Source: Brevibacterium yomogidense (GTDB lineage: Bacteria > Actinomycetota > Actinomycetes > Actinomycetales > Brevibacteriaceae). From it: a stretch of 64,000 nucleotides of DNA. The notes under the pieces were generated by a model. The model did no database searches. It saw nothing but the letters and a program-made list of their open reading frames with translations, and had not been told where the DNA came from. Shown one piece after another: positions 45,286-54,205 of this stretch; the first letter of the stretch is position 1; each line of letters begins with the position of its first letter. The translations under genes and the position numbers were made by a program. Where the stretch lies: NCBI RefSeq assembly GCF_016107685.1, contig NZ_JABASY010000003.1, positions 62,001 to 126,000 of the forward strand, given 5' to 3'.

Positions 45286-45316
45286 ACGTGTGCCCCGCAC
45301 CCGCGGGTGCACACGT
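45286..45316 (-). promoter_or_regulatory. stem-loop in rpsB leader just before its ribosome-binding site
   Basis: Arms acgtgtgc (45286-45293) and gcacacgt (45309-45316) pair; the 15 bases between them contain the palindrome acccgcgggt, so the hairpin is longer than its outer stem. It lies about 5 bases upstream of the AAGGAG site of rpsB, where folding could affect initiation. Between this leader and the divergent hydrolase gene at 45819 there is no other gene; the 549-base gap holds the rpsB promoter and leader and the 5' region of the hydrolase. Confidence 0.5.
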
Positions 45317-45579
45317 ATGTCAGGCTGGAACGCACTCCTTCCGGACATCCCCGCCGGCACGATGCGCCGCGGGCATGGACAGGAGAGGGTCCGTTTCAGC
45401 GTTTCCGGTTTCTGCCTGGCATCCGCGTTCCCCACCGGCGAGCACAGGCTCGCACCGTCGGCCGGGATCGGGTGTTCGGATGCGCGAAGTCAGCCTGTGC
45501 CCGTGAGTTCGTCCGACGCCTCACGACCGGGGCCGAACGGCGGAATTCCGAAGCGAACGGACACAGTGCTGCTGGGAGC

Positions 45580-45609
45580 ATCCTACTGTGCTCCAGCCCG
45601 CCGAGCCAA
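45580..45609 (-). promoter_or_regulatory. predicted rpsB promoter
   Basis: On the minus strand TTGGCT (45604-45609) and TAGGAT (45580-45585) are 18 bases apart. The start would leave a leader of about 300 nucleotides before rpsB, long enough to carry autoregulatory structure. A weak inverted repeat (CTGGGAGCA/TGCTCCAG) overlaps the -10 region. Confidence 0.45.
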
Positions 45610-45818
45610 TCGGGGCCCGGGACGACGGGCTGTCGGGAGCCGGGGTGATCGCCGGTCGGAGCCGGCGATGAGGGGGTGTCGGTACCGGGGACGACGGGTG
45701 CGGAGGCTGGGGACATGACCCATCGCCGCACGTACACGTTCCTGGGGAGGAGTGGGACGCTCTCCACAGGTACAGGAAGGGCCTGGGGCTGGCGCGGGCT
45801 GCCCGCTTCGCTGGGTGG

Positions 45819-46922
45819 ATGAACGCGCACCCCTACACCTCGCTCCCTCGACGGACGCAGCACCCGGGCCTCCGCCTTCCCCGCCGGAGGCTCCCGAAGA
45901 GACCGGCCTCCGCGGCACTGCGCCGATCGGGACGACTGCTCATCGTCGCCGTGCTGGGGCTGCTCCTGCCCCTCCTGGCAGCGCCTCCCGGGTACGCGGT
46001 CGTCGCACCGGCGAGCCCTCTCAGCGGCGAGGCTGCGGCAGTGCAGCACCCGACGGATTGGATCGCCCCGGTCCCCTCCCCCACTGTCGTGCGCGGTTTC
46101 GATCCGCCGGAGGAGAACTGGCAGGCAGGTCATCGCGGGGTCGACATCGCGGCGCTCCCGGGCGAACCCATCCGCGCTCCGGCACACGGAACGGTGCGGT
46201 ACGCCGGCGTGGTCGCAGGCAAGCCGCTCGTGAGTGTCACCGTCCGGGACTGGGTCATGAGCGTCGAAAACGTCGACGCATCGGTGCGCACCGGCGACGA
46301 CGTGTACCCCGGGCACGTGATCGGCGCGGTATCGAGTCCTTCCCATTGCGATGACGGCTGCGTCCACGTGGGCGTGTGGCCCGATGGGGAGAAGACGTCG
46401 TACGTCGACCCCATGCCCTTCTTCGGTCGTGGAGACACCATCCTGCTGCCCGACTCAGAAGCGCCGGACGAACTCCCCGAGGTCCCACAGGACTCCGGAC
46501 GCAGCGGTGCCGGACCCTGGGGTGGGCACCAGAACGGGCGGATCCCCTCCGTCGCCCTCTGCGCTCTGGAGACCGCACCCGGGCATCTGATGCGCTGCGA
46601 CGCGGCACGCGCCTTCGACGAGATGAGTCGCGCCTATCAGCAGGAGTTCGGCACCCGGATCTCCGTGACGGACTCGTACCGCGACTACGACACCCAGGTG
46701 ATCCTCAAACGGCGCAAGGGCCGTATGGCCGCCACACCGGGAACCTCCAACCACGGCTGGGGCCTGGCGATGGACCTGGGAGGCGGCATCAATCGCTTCG
46801 GCACCGCTGCCCACCGGTGGATGCAGTCGAACGCATCGAGGTTCGGCTATACCCACCCGGCATGGGCCCGTCAGAACGGCTCGCTGCCGGAAGCCTGGCA
46901 CTGGGAGTACGCCGGCGGATGA
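45819..46922 (+). CDS. secreted two-domain cell-wall hydrolase (M23-like + M15/VanY)
   Basis: The 367-residue protein begins with a basic stretch and an export signal (LLIVAVLGLLLPLLAAPPGYA; cut near residue 60). Residues 85-205 are M23-like, with GHRGVDIAA (H105, D109) and HCDDGCVHVGVW (H183), though the usual HxH pair is reduced to one histidine. Residues 245-367 are an M15/VanY D-Ala-D-Ala carboxypeptidase-like domain with SNHGWGLAMDLGG (H312, D319) and the final EAWHWEYAG (E358, H361). Related actinobacterial genes next to rpsB usually carry only the M23 part. It diverges from rpsB and converges on xerC. RBS is weak (GGTGG). Confidence 0.88.
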   Translation: MNAHPYTSLPRRTQHPGLRLPRRRLPKRPASAALRRSGRLLIVAVLGLLLPLLAAPPGYAVVAPASPLSGEAAAVQHPTDWIAPVPSPTVVRGFDPPEENWQAGHRGVDIAALPGEPIRAPAHGTVRYAGVVAGKPLVSVTVRDWVMSVENVDASVRTGDDVYPGHVIGAVSSPSHCDDGCVHVGVWPDGEKTSYVDPMPFFGRGDTILLPDSEAPDELPEVPQDSGRSGAGPWGGHQNGRIPSVALCALETAPGHLMRCDAARAFDEMSRAYQQEFGTRISVTDSYRDYDTQVILKRRKGRMAATPGTSNHGWGLAMDLGGGINRFGTAAHRWMQSNASRFGYTHPAWARQNGSLPEAWHWEYAGG

Positions 46923-46947
46923 CCTCGCTCCCGCGACCACGACTGCT

Positions 46948-48054
46948 CTACGCCCGGGGGTGAGCCTGCTTGTAGACCGCGGCCAGCCGCCCCATCGACA
47001 CGTGGGTGTAGATCTGGGTCGAGCTGAGCGCCGCGTGTCCCAGATACTCCTGCACCTGCCGGATGTCCGCACCATTCTCCACCATGTGTGTGGCCGCCGA
47101 ATGCCGGAGGCCGTGCGGGGACAGTGGGGGCGCACCCCGCACTGCTGTCGTGGCGCGCCTGACGACTCGTCGCACCTGCCGCACATCGATGCGGCCGCCG
47201 CGCACTCCGAGGAAGAGAGCGGGTCCGGACCGCTCCGTCACGAGTGAGGGCCTCCCCCGCCGCTGCCATGCATCGACCGCACGCTCCGCGGGCACCCCGA
47301 ACGGCACGCGCCTCACCTTGCCGCCCTTGCCCACCACCGTCACGAGCCGTGCCTCGCGATCCACGTCGTCGATGTCGAGGCCCGCGAGCTCCGCCACGCG
47401 CAGGCCCGTGGCGTAGAGCAGTTCGAGCATCGCGGCGTCCCGGAGTGCTTCTGCAGGATCCTGCACTTTCGCCGTGCCCGGACGGCCCGAGCTGTCAACC
47501 GCGTCGGACCCATCGGACGTGTCAGTGGTGTCCGAGGTGTCTGAGGTGTCTGAGGTGTCCGACGGGTGAGAGCCGTCGGAGTCGTCGGGGACGGACGAAC
47601 GGTCTGCTGCCATCACCGCATCACTGACGCCGTCGAGCACCTGTTCCGCATGCTCCTGCTGCAGCACGGTGGGCAGACGGGAGGGCTTCTTGGGCGAGCG
47701 CAGACGGGTGGAGGGATCCTTGCTGATGCGGCCGGAGCGGAGGCACTGTCCGAAGAACCGGCGCACAGCCGCCGTCCGGCGGGCGATCGTCGACGGGGCG
47801 GACCCGTCCCGGGACATCGAGAGCACCCAGTCGCGCAGGTTGCCCGCTTCGATGGCGTCGAGCGGGAGCCCCGTCGCGTCCGGACCTTCGAAGTCCGCGA
47901 GCAGGCGGCAGACGTCGCCCACGTAGGCGCGTCGCGTGTGGCCGGAGGCGCCGCGCTCGATCCTCAGGTGCGCGTCGAACTCCTCCACCGCGTCGATGTA
48001 GGCGGGGTCGTGCAGATACCGGTCGATGAGATCGCCCGTGGGGGAAGCAGGCAT
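46948..48054 (-). CDS. xerC: tyrosine recombinase XerC with internal SDT-repeat insert
   Basis: XerC resolves chromosome dimers at dif sites with XerD. I start at ATG 48054 (MPASPTGDLIDRYLHD), giving 368 residues. The N-terminal DNA-binding domain ends near residue 145; a Ser/Asp/Thr-rich linker with tandem SDT units follows (about 158-192); the catalytic domain then has ATGLRVAEL, VGKGGKVRRVP, SPHGLRHSAATH, GHA and TQIYTHVS, so the Arg-Lys-His-Arg-His-Tyr set is complete. It lies 19 bases after dprA, as in other actinobacteria. Confidence 0.93.
   Translation of the reverse strand: MPASPTGDLIDRYLHDPAYIDAVEEFDAHLRIERGASGHTRRAYVGDVCRLLADFEGPDATGLPLDAIEAGNLRDWVLSMSRDGSAPSTIARRTAAVRRFFGQCLRSGRISKDPSTRLRSPKKPSRLPTVLQQEHAEQVLDGVSDAVMAADRSSVPDDSDGSHPSDTSDTSDTSDTTDTSDGSDAVDSSGRPGTAKVQDPAEALRDAAMLELLYATGLRVAELAGLDIDDVDREARLVTVVGKGGKVRRVPFGVPAERAVDAWQRRGRPSLVTERSGPALFLGVRGGRIDVRQVRRVVRRATTAVRGAPPLSPHGLRHSAATHMVENGADIRQVQEYLGHAALSSTQIYTHVSMGRLAAVYKQAHPRA
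47519..47563. repeat. 9-bp tandem repeat inside xerC
   Basis: Five units of nine bases (gtgtcagtg, gtgtccgag, gtgtctgag, gtgtctgag, gtgtccgac on the plus strand) encode the repeated Ser-Asp-Thr of the XerC linker on the minus strand. Because the unit is a multiple of three, copy-number change keeps the frame. Confidence 0.85.
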
Positions 48055-48073
48055 GACTCCAGGGTAGCGCCCG

Positions 48074-49285
48074 TCACACCGGTCGCGCCGGAGGCTCCGC
48101 CTTCGTCCAGCCCCGGTCCGTCCTCCGTGCGTGGCCGCCCAGTTCCAGCATTCCCAGAGCGGACATCGCGGCGCCGATGCTGAGACCGGCACGTGCTGCG
48201 AGGGTGGGCACGTCGACGCCCCGGCGTGCCGGCAGCGCGGAGTACACCTGCAGCTGTTCGGGAGTCATGGTGTCCGTGACCCGCAGTTCCGTCTGCACCT
48301 CGTCCTCGCCGTCCAGCGCCTCCGACAGCGAACCTGCCAGGGCGATGACGTCCTGGGCGTCCGTCACGAGGACGGCCGCACCCTCGTGCAGCAGGCGGTG
48401 GCAGCCCGACGACTGGTCGCTCAGCACGGAACCGGGGACTGCACCGACGGGTCGCAGGAGTTCGGCCGCCCTGTTCGCGGTGTTGAGTGCACCGGAGCGG
48501 TGGCCCGCCGCCGTGACGACGGTGGCGCGTGACGCCGCAGCTATGAGCCGGTTGCGCAGCAGGAAGCGATGGCGCATAGCAGTCTGTCCCGGAGCCGCTT
48601 CCGACACGACTGCACCACTGCGCACGACCTCCGTGAGCAGTTCGTGATTCCCGCGTGGGTAGAGGGTGTCAGCGCCACCTGCCATGAAGGCGACCGTCAT
48701 GCCGTCCGCCCCGAGCGCCGTTCGATGCGCGGCGGCGTCGACACCGTAGGCCCCGCCGGAGACGATCGTGTACCCGGCACCGGCGAGGTCCCATGTGAGC
48801 ATCTTTGTGACGGTGAGACCGTAGGGGTCCGCGGCCCGGGCACCGACGACGGCGACCGACCGTTCGAGCACAGTCTTGAGCGACGCCGGACCGCGTACCC
48901 ACAGGGCGATCGGCGCGTGCGTCCCCAGGTCGTCCATCCCCCGCGGCCATTCGTCGTCCGCGGGGAGCACGAGCCTCCCGTCGAGGCGCTCCATCACCCG
49001 CAGATCCCGCGCCCCGTCCAGCTCCGAAGCTCGCACCGCCCATCGGCCGAACGCGTCGCCGACCCGCTTCCCGCACACCGCCGTGCCATCGCCGTCGTCC
49101 GACCCTCCCAGCTCTTCGACGATGACCTCCGTCGCCTTCCGGTGGTCACGGGCGTCGCTGCTCAGCGCCAGCCCGCGGGCGTCCTGGAAGCCGACGGCTC
49201 TGACGAGCGCCGCCAGCAGGACATCGCCCGGCTCAGCCATCCGCACGAGGTCTGCGGCCGCTTCCCTCACTGCGAGAGTGTCCAT
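48074..49285 (-). CDS. dprA: DNA-processing protein DprA
   Basis: DprA loads RecA on incoming single-stranded DNA during transformation. The 403-residue protein has a Rossmann-type core with AVVGARAADPYGLTVT and IVSGGAYGVDAAAHRTAL (about residues 145-185), RFLLRNRLIAAASRATVV and SGALNTANRAAEL, followed by a winged-helix C-terminal domain. It starts 3 bases after the comM stop. With comM and yraN it forms the usual actinobacterial comM-dprA pair; competence itself is not implied. Confidence 0.95.
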   Translation of the reverse strand: MDTLAVREAAADLVRMAEPGDVLLAALVRAVGFQDARGLALSSDARDHRKATEVIVEELGGSDDGDGTAVCGKRVGDAFGRWAVRASELDGARDLRVMERLDGRLVLPADDEWPRGMDDLGTHAPIALWVRGPASLKTVLERSVAVVGARAADPYGLTVTKMLTWDLAGAGYTIVSGGAYGVDAAAHRTALGADGMTVAFMAGGADTLYPRGNHELLTEVVRSGAVVSEAAPGQTAMRHRFLLRNRLIAAASRATVVTAAGHRSGALNTANRAAELLRPVGAVPGSVLSDQSSGCHRLLHEGAAVLVTDAQDVIALAGSLSEALDGEDEVQTELRVTDTMTPEQLQVYSALPARRGVDVPTLAARAGLSIGAAMSALGMLELGGHARRTDRGWTKAEPPARPV

Positions 49286-49288
49286 GTC

Positions 49289-50902
49289 TCATCCTTCCTG
49301 CGTGCGCATGAGCAGGGCGGCGCCCAGCTCCTCCGTGCCGGGCCGTTCCTTGCCGGCCAGGTCGGCGATCGTCGTCGCGATGCGCAGGACACGGTCGTAT
49401 CCCCGCATGGTGAGGGCGCCCGTCTCCAGCGCGCGGTCCAGGAGGTGCGTCTCGCGCGCAGCGAATCGGAAGTGGCCGCGCAACCACCCTCCCGGTGTCC
49501 TCCCGTTCGTCGTCCAGTCCCGCCCCGCGTAGCGTTCGGCCTGTACCTGCCGCGCCGCGACCACTCTCTGTCGCACGTGCGCCGACGCTTCACGCGGCTC
49601 CTGCGCGTGCACATCCGCCGGAGTCACGGGCAGCATCTGCAGTCGCAGGTCGATCCGGTCGAGCAGCGGGCCCGAGAGCCTCCCCCGATACCGCCGGCGG
49701 TCCATCGGCGTGCACGTGCACCCGGGCGCACTCGTTCCGCCTGTTCCGCACGGGCACGGATTGGCCGCCATGACCAGCTGGAACCGGCTCGGCAGGTCGA
49801 CGGCTCCCCAGCTGCGCGACACGCGGCACCACCCTGATTCGAGCGGCTCTCGCAGAGCTTCCAGCACATCGCGGGAGAACTCCGGTGCCTCGTCCATGAA
49901 GAGGACCCCGTGATGCGCTCTCGAGAACACGCCCACACTGTTGGGCCGCGAGCTGCCGAGCATCGCCGCAGCCGTCGTGCGGTGATGCGGTGTCTCGAAC
50001 GGCGGCAGCGGCGGGACATCCCGAGCAGAGAACGTCCCCGCGAGCGACGCGAGTGCGAGCACCTCCACCGCGGCGTTCTCGTCGAGCGGCGGGAGGATCC
50101 CCGGCAGGCATCCGGCGAGGAGAGTCTTCCCCGCACCCGGTGACCCCGTCATGATCAGGTGGTGTCCACCCGCGGCGGCGACCTCGAGCGCGTAGCGCGC
50201 ATCGTCCTGTCCCTGCACCTGGGCGAGGTCGTGGACGTCGGGCCGCTGTCCGTGCGTCACACTGCGGTCCCGCACGATCTCCACGGGTCCGGGCACCATG
50301 TCCGCGCCGAACCAGGCCGCGCATTCGGCGACGCTCGCGACCGGGAGGATCTTCGCACCGGGGACCAGGTTCGCCTCCTCGGCGCTGCCCGCAGGCACGA
50401 CGAAGTGGGTGAAGCCCGCTCGCAGGCCGGACACGATCGTCGGCAGCACGCCGGGCACCGGGACGATCCGTCCGTCCAACCCGAGTTCCCCGCAGAACAC
50501 CACACCAGTCGTGCGGTCGGCGTCGACGATCCCTTCGGCCCCCAGCACCGCCGTCGCGATCGCCAGATCGAAACCGCTCCCGATCTTCCGGACGCTGCCC
50601 GGCGACAGCGACACCGTGTACCGCATCGCCTTCAGCCGCACGCCCAGGTTGCTGAGTGCCGCACGGATCCGCTTGCGGGATTCGCTCACTGACGCATCGG
50701 GCAGCCCGACGACGTCGATGCCGGGGATGCCGGGATTCACGCTCGATTCGACGATCACGTGCGTGCCGTCCAGACCGGACAGCGCGATCGCCTCCGTCCG
50801 CCCCAGCTTCACCGGTCGGGGTGTCCCGACAGACGACGGGAGCTCTTCGGAACCCGGCATTGCGGCGCTCATCCCGTTCACCCGGGGTTCCGCGGCACTC
50901 AT
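49289..50902 (-). CDS. comM: Mg chelatase-like AAA+ ATPase ComM (YifB)
   Basis: ComM is a hexameric helicase that promotes branch migration in recombination of transforming DNA. The 537-residue protein has an N-terminal Lon-like fold (GIPGIDVVGLPDASVSESRKR), the Walker A GSPGAGKT near residue 250, Walker B VLFMDEAPEF and the zinc-type ANPCPCG motif with GCTCTPMDRRRY. A 30-residue leader precedes the conserved start. Its ATG overlaps the yraN stop (ATGA). Confidence 0.97.
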   Translation of the reverse strand: MSAAEPRVNGMSAAMPGSEELPSSVGTPRPVKLGRTEAIALSGLDGTHVIVESSVNPGIPGIDVVGLPDASVSESRKRIRAALSNLGVRLKAMRYTVSLSPGSVRKIGSGFDLAIATAVLGAEGIVDADRTTGVVFCGELGLDGRIVPVPGVLPTIVSGLRAGFTHFVVPAGSAEEANLVPGAKILPVASVAECAAWFGADMVPGPVEIVRDRSVTHGQRPDVHDLAQVQGQDDARYALEVAAAGGHHLIMTGSPGAGKTLLAGCLPGILPPLDENAAVEVLALASLAGTFSARDVPPLPPFETPHHRTTAAAMLGSSRPNSVGVFSRAHHGVLFMDEAPEFSRDVLEALREPLESGWCRVSRSWGAVDLPSRFQLVMAANPCPCGTGGTSAPGCTCTPMDRRRYRGRLSGPLLDRIDLRLQMLPVTPADVHAQEPREASAHVRQRVVAARQVQAERYAGRDWTTNGRTPGGWLRGHFRFAARETHLLDRALETGALTMRGYDRVLRIATTIADLAGKERPGTEELGAALLMRTQEG

Positions 50903-51255
50903 TCGAGCCCCTCGAGGTGCGTGAGCTCAGGGGCCAGTGCGTCCCAGATGATCCCGATGACGTCGATCCGGAAGCGCGGGATGAAATCGTCCTGCGCCGA
51001 CAACCACGCTCCAGCAGTCCGCCGCATCCTCGCGGCCTTGCTGGGACCGATCGTCTCCAGCGGGTGTCCCGCGTTCACGGTGGACCGGGTGCGCACTTCG
51101 ATGAAGACGACCGTGACCGCGTCCGGCGCGATCGCGATGATGTCGATCTCGCCGTGGCGGCACCGCCAGTTCCGCTCGTGGATGGTCCACCCGTGCGATT
51201 CGAGGTGCTTCACCGCGAAGTCCTCGCCGTGGCGGCCCAAAATCTGTCTGCTCAT
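50899..51255 (-). CDS. yraN: YraN family predicted endonuclease
   Basis: This 118-residue protein has the UPF0102 core: LGRHGEDFAVKHLESHGWTIHERNWRC, the acidic HGEIDIIA and VVFIEVRTRS. These are the D-ExK elements of a nuclease-like fold. The family sits next to comM or rnhB and its function is not settled. It is translated with comM through an ATGA overlap and follows the DUF2469 gene after 143 bases. Confidence 0.95.
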   Translation of the reverse strand: MSRQILGRHGEDFAVKHLESHGWTIHERNWRCRHGEIDIIAIAPDAVTVVFIEVRTRSTVNAGHPLETIGPSKAARMRRTAGAWLSAQDDFIPRFRIDVIGIIWDALAPELTHLEGLE

Positions 51256-51398
51256 GCCTCCATGACAGGGGCTGAATCAGGTGGCGAACAGGGCCCCACC
51301 ATGTCTGTGGACTGTCGCGGCTGCGCCCACAGCGCCGTGTGCGCATCATGAGCCACACCTGTCGCTGCGTTGTGACGCGCAGTCGATCGGGGCTCCGT

Positions 51399-51716
51399 CT
51401 ATCGCCTCAGCGAGGTCGGCGGCTCCAGTTCGGTCTTCGCGAGCTCCTCGATGTTCACGTCCTTGAAGGTGAGCACGTGGACGTGCTTGACGAAGCGGGC
51501 GGAGCGGAAGGTGTCCCACACCCAGGCGTCCTGGAGCGTCAGCTCGAAGTAGATGTCCGTACCCGCTTCGTGCGCTTTGAGGTCCACCGAATTCGCAAGG
51601 TAGAAGCGACGGTCCGTCTCCACCACGTACGAGAAGAGGCCCACGACGTCCCGGTACTCACGGTAGAGCTGGAGTTCCTGATCCGCCTCGTAGTTCTCAA
51701 GATCCTCAGCACTCAT
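51399..51716 (-). CDS. DUF2469 family protein
   Basis: I take the start at ATG 51716 (MSAEDLENYEADQELQLYRE), giving 105 residues, because the family begins there; the longer frame adds MARMARMAP. The sequence YRDVVGLFSYVVETDRRFYLANSVDL and WVWDTFRSARFVKHVHVLTFKDVNIEEL matches an actinobacterial family that always lies beside rnhB. The function is unknown. Confidence 0.93.
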   Translation of the reverse strand: MSAEDLENYEADQELQLYREYRDVVGLFSYVVETDRRFYLANSVDLKAHEAGTDIYFELTLQDAWVWDTFRSARFVKHVHVLTFKDVNIEELAKTELEPPTSLRR

Positions 51717-51771
51717 AGGGGCCATCCTAGCCATGCGCGCCATCGGATGGGGGACGACGGATGCGGGTCGC

Positions 51772-52467
51772 TCACAGCGCCCAGGACCGGCGATGGTGCT
51801 CGGTCACGCCCAGCGATGCGATCGCCTCGCGGTGCGCCGCAGACCCGTACCCGACATTCGAGCACCAGCCGTAGCCCGGGAGTTCCGCATCGAGTGCCTG
51901 CATGCGTGCGTCCCGGTCGACCTTGGCAAGCACGCTTGCCGCCGCGATCGTGGCGACCGACCCGTCGCCCTTGACGATCGTCCGCACTCGCGGCACCTCC
52001 ACGTCCGCTGCGTCACCGAACACGAGTCCCGCATCGAGGGTCAGCGGCGCGGACAGCCAGTCGTGGCTGCCGTCCAGGAGCACCAGGTCGATGTCGCCGT
52101 GTGCCGCGAGCGCCGCGAGGGCGCGGCGGCCCGCGAGGCACAGGGCGAGCGAGATGCCGACCGCGTCGATCTCCTGAGCGCTCGCGTAGGCCACGGCGTG
52201 CTCGGGGCGCCACGCGGCCACCGTCCGGGCCAGTGTTCCGCGGAGGGACACCGGGACCTGTTTCGAATCCCTGAGGCCATCGGGGACACGGGACACGTCA
52301 CGATCCGATCCGTCTGCGAGTGCCTGCGCGTCGACCCGGACGGCGCCGACGCCTACGGGACCCGCAAGTGCGCCACGACCCACTTCGTCCATCCCCACGA
52401 GAAAGCGCGCACCGGAGGCGTGGCATTCGACCTCGACGTCGTGTCGAGTGATCTCTGCGACGCGCAT
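51772..52467 (-). CDS. rnhB: ribonuclease HII
   Basis: RNase HII cuts RNA-DNA hybrids and removes misinserted ribonucleotides. The 231-residue protein has the motif GMDEVGRGALAGPV with D27 and E28 and the GRG loop, plus LLDGSHDWL and KGDGSVATIAAASVLAKVDRD. The ATG directly follows the stop of the upstream lepB gene (TGAATG), so they share a transcript. Confidence 0.96.
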   Translation of the reverse strand: MRVAEITRHDVEVECHASGARFLVGMDEVGRGALAGPVGVGAVRVDAQALADGSDRDVSRVPDGLRDSKQVPVSLRGTLARTVAAWRPEHAVAYASAQEIDAVGISLALCLAGRRALAALAAHGDIDLVLLDGSHDWLSAPLTLDAGLVFGDAADVEVPRVRTIVKGDGSVATIAAASVLAKVDRDARMQALDAELPGYGWCSNVGYGSAAHREAIASLGVTEHHRRSWAL

Positions 52468-53142
52468 TCAGGCCCCCTGCGGGTCCGGGACGGTCGCGAA
52501 CGTCTTCTCGTCGCTGCCCATCCAGCGCAGACGGTCCAGTGGCCAGTTGATGACGAACACTTCGCCCACCACACCGTCTGCCGGCACGAAGGGGCCGCCC
52601 GTGGCGTTCGTGTTGTAGCGGGAGTCCAAGGAGTTGCTGCGGTTGTCGCCCATCACCCAGTAGTGGCCTTCGGGGACATCCACGGAGAACGGCACATCGG
52701 AGGGGGTGACACCGGGGTACAGGTAGGAGGATTCGTCGATCGGCTCGCCGTTCACCATGAGGTGCCCCTGGTCATCACAGCATTCGACGGTGTCGCCGCC
52801 GACCCCGATGACGCGCTTGATGAGCTGCGTTCCGGCGTCTGCAGGCTGCAGCCCGACGAAGACGAGCACAGGGTTGGGCTTGTACTGAGCGGTGACACCA
52901 GGGGCCAGCCAGCCGCCCGGATCGTCGAAGACGATCACGTCACCGCGTTCGACGTCGTTGAAGAACAGCTGGTTCACCATGACTCGATCGCCCACCTCGA
53001 GCGTCTGCTGCATCGATGCCGACGGGATGTGGAAGCTGCGCACGACGAAGGTCTTGAGCGCCCACGACACGATGAGGGCGATGATGATGATGATCGCGAA
53101 TTCGCGGATCGTGCCCCACAGGGACTTGGTCTCACCCTGCAT
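52468..53142 (-). CDS. lepB: type I signal peptidase (first copy)
   Basis: The membrane-bound serine-lysine protease removes signal peptides after export. I start at ATG 53142 with GGAGG 6 bases before (224 residues). One N-terminal membrane helix (residues 15-32) is followed by the nucleophile S43 in PSASMQQTL and the general base K109 in LIKRVIGVGGD; GDNRSNSLDSR is the conserved end motif. It lies between lepB2 and rnhB. Confidence 0.96.
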   Translation of the reverse strand: MQGETKSLWGTIREFAIIIIIALIVSWALKTFVVRSFHIPSASMQQTLEVGDRVMVNQLFFNDVERGDVIVFDDPGGWLAPGVTAQYKPNPVLVFVGLQPADAGTQLIKRVIGVGGDTVECCDDQGHLMVNGEPIDESSYLYPGVTPSDVPFSVDVPEGHYWVMGDNRSNSLDSRYNTNATGGPFVPADGVVGEVFVINWPLDRLRWMGSDEKTFATVPDPQGA

Positions 53143-53196
53143 GCTGTCTCCTCCACTCACGATCGCTCAGTCTAGCGCCGCGGGTCCGGTTCGCCG

Positions 53197-53844
53197 TCAC
53201 TCCGCTCCGAGCACGGTGCCGATGAGTCTCTCCTCACGGATCATGCCGCCGCCCGGCCGACCCAGGAGGTCGCGGGAATCCGTCGAGTCGTAGCGGTTGT
53301 CTCCCAGCAGCCAGAGCCTGTCAGCAGGCACCTCGACAGCGAATTCCGTGCCCGAGGCCGCTGCCGCCCGATCCTTGAGGTACGGCTCGTCGAGGGGCTC
53401 ACCGTTGACGAGGAGACTGCCGTTCTCATCGCAGCACTGCACGGTGTCACCTGCCACTCCGATGACGCGCTTGACGTAGTACACGTCGCGGGGCCCGATC
53501 CCGAACCACGCACCCATCTGTGCGAACATGTCCGGCGGAAGGCTCCCGACGAAGGATCCGCGCCCGTCGACGACGACGACGTCCCCGCGGTCCACGGTGT
53601 GCAGCAGCGCGGGTGCCCGCAGCGCGACGATCCGATCCCCGGGTTCCAGCGTGGGTGACATCGACGCAGACGGGACGACGAACGACTGGAGGCCGACTCC
53701 GCGGATGAGACCGGCGAGGACGACTGCGATGAGGAGGACGAGGCCTCCGATCCGCATCCATGCCCGCCAGCCCCCGGACGACGCACGAGGGCGCGACCCG
53801 GGATTCCGGGTCACGCCCTCGTGAGCATCGTCAGATGCCTGCAT
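53197..53844 (-). CDS. type I signal peptidase (second copy)
   Basis: The 215-residue protein (ATG 53844, MQASDDAHEGVTRNPG) has one membrane helix (residues 30-50), the nucleophile S61 in VPSASMSPTL, the base K125 in YYVKRVIGVAGD and the end motif GDNRYDSTDSRD. It is a complete paralogue of the neighbouring signal peptidase, with a different mid-region (LPPDMFAQMGAWFGIGPRD). It lies 19 bases after rplS and before the other copy. Confidence 0.95.
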   Translation of the reverse strand: MQASDDAHEGVTRNPGSRPRASSGGWRAWMRIGGLVLLIAVVLAGLIRGVGLQSFVVPSASMSPTLEPGDRIVALRAPALLHTVDRGDVVVVDGRGSFVGSLPPDMFAQMGAWFGIGPRDVYYVKRVIGVAGDTVQCCDENGSLLVNGEPLDEPYLKDRAAAASGTEFAVEVPADRLWLLGDNRYDSTDSRDLLGRPGGGMIREERLIGTVLGAE

Positions 53845-53863
53845 CGCGGCGGGATGCGCCGCG

Positions 53864-54205
53864 TCAGCGCTTCTCGCGGATGCGTGCGGCCTTGCCGCGG
53901 AGGCTGCGCAGGTAGTACAGCTTCGCCCGGCGGACGTCACCGCGGACGTTCACCTCGATCTTCTCGATGATGGGCGAGTGCACCGGGAAGGTACGCTCGA
54001 CGCCCACACCGAAGCTGATCTTGCGGACGGAGAAGGTCTCGCGGATGCCGGTGCCCTGGCGGCGGATGACGACGCCCTTGAACACCTGGATACGCGAACG
54101 GCTGCCCTCGATGACGCGGACGTCGACGGAGACGGTGTCGCCTGCACGGAACTCCGGCAGGTCGGTCTTCATCGACTTCTGGTCGACGAAATCAAGCTTC
54201 TGCAT
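53864..54205 (-). CDS. rplS: 50S ribosomal protein L19
   Basis: L19 sits at the 30S-50S interface. I start at ATG 54205 ([19 protein letters not shown]); the longer frame has no conserved N-terminus. The 113 residues contain [33 protein letters not shown] and end [13 protein letters not shown], as in the family. A promoter lies within the end of trmD. Confidence 0.98.
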   Translation of the reverse strand: MQKLDFVDQKSMKTDLPEFRAGDTVSVDVRVIEGSRSRIQVFKGVVIRRQGTGIRETFSVRKISFGVGVERTFPVHSPIIEKIEVNVRGDVRRAKLYYLRSLRGKAARIREKR

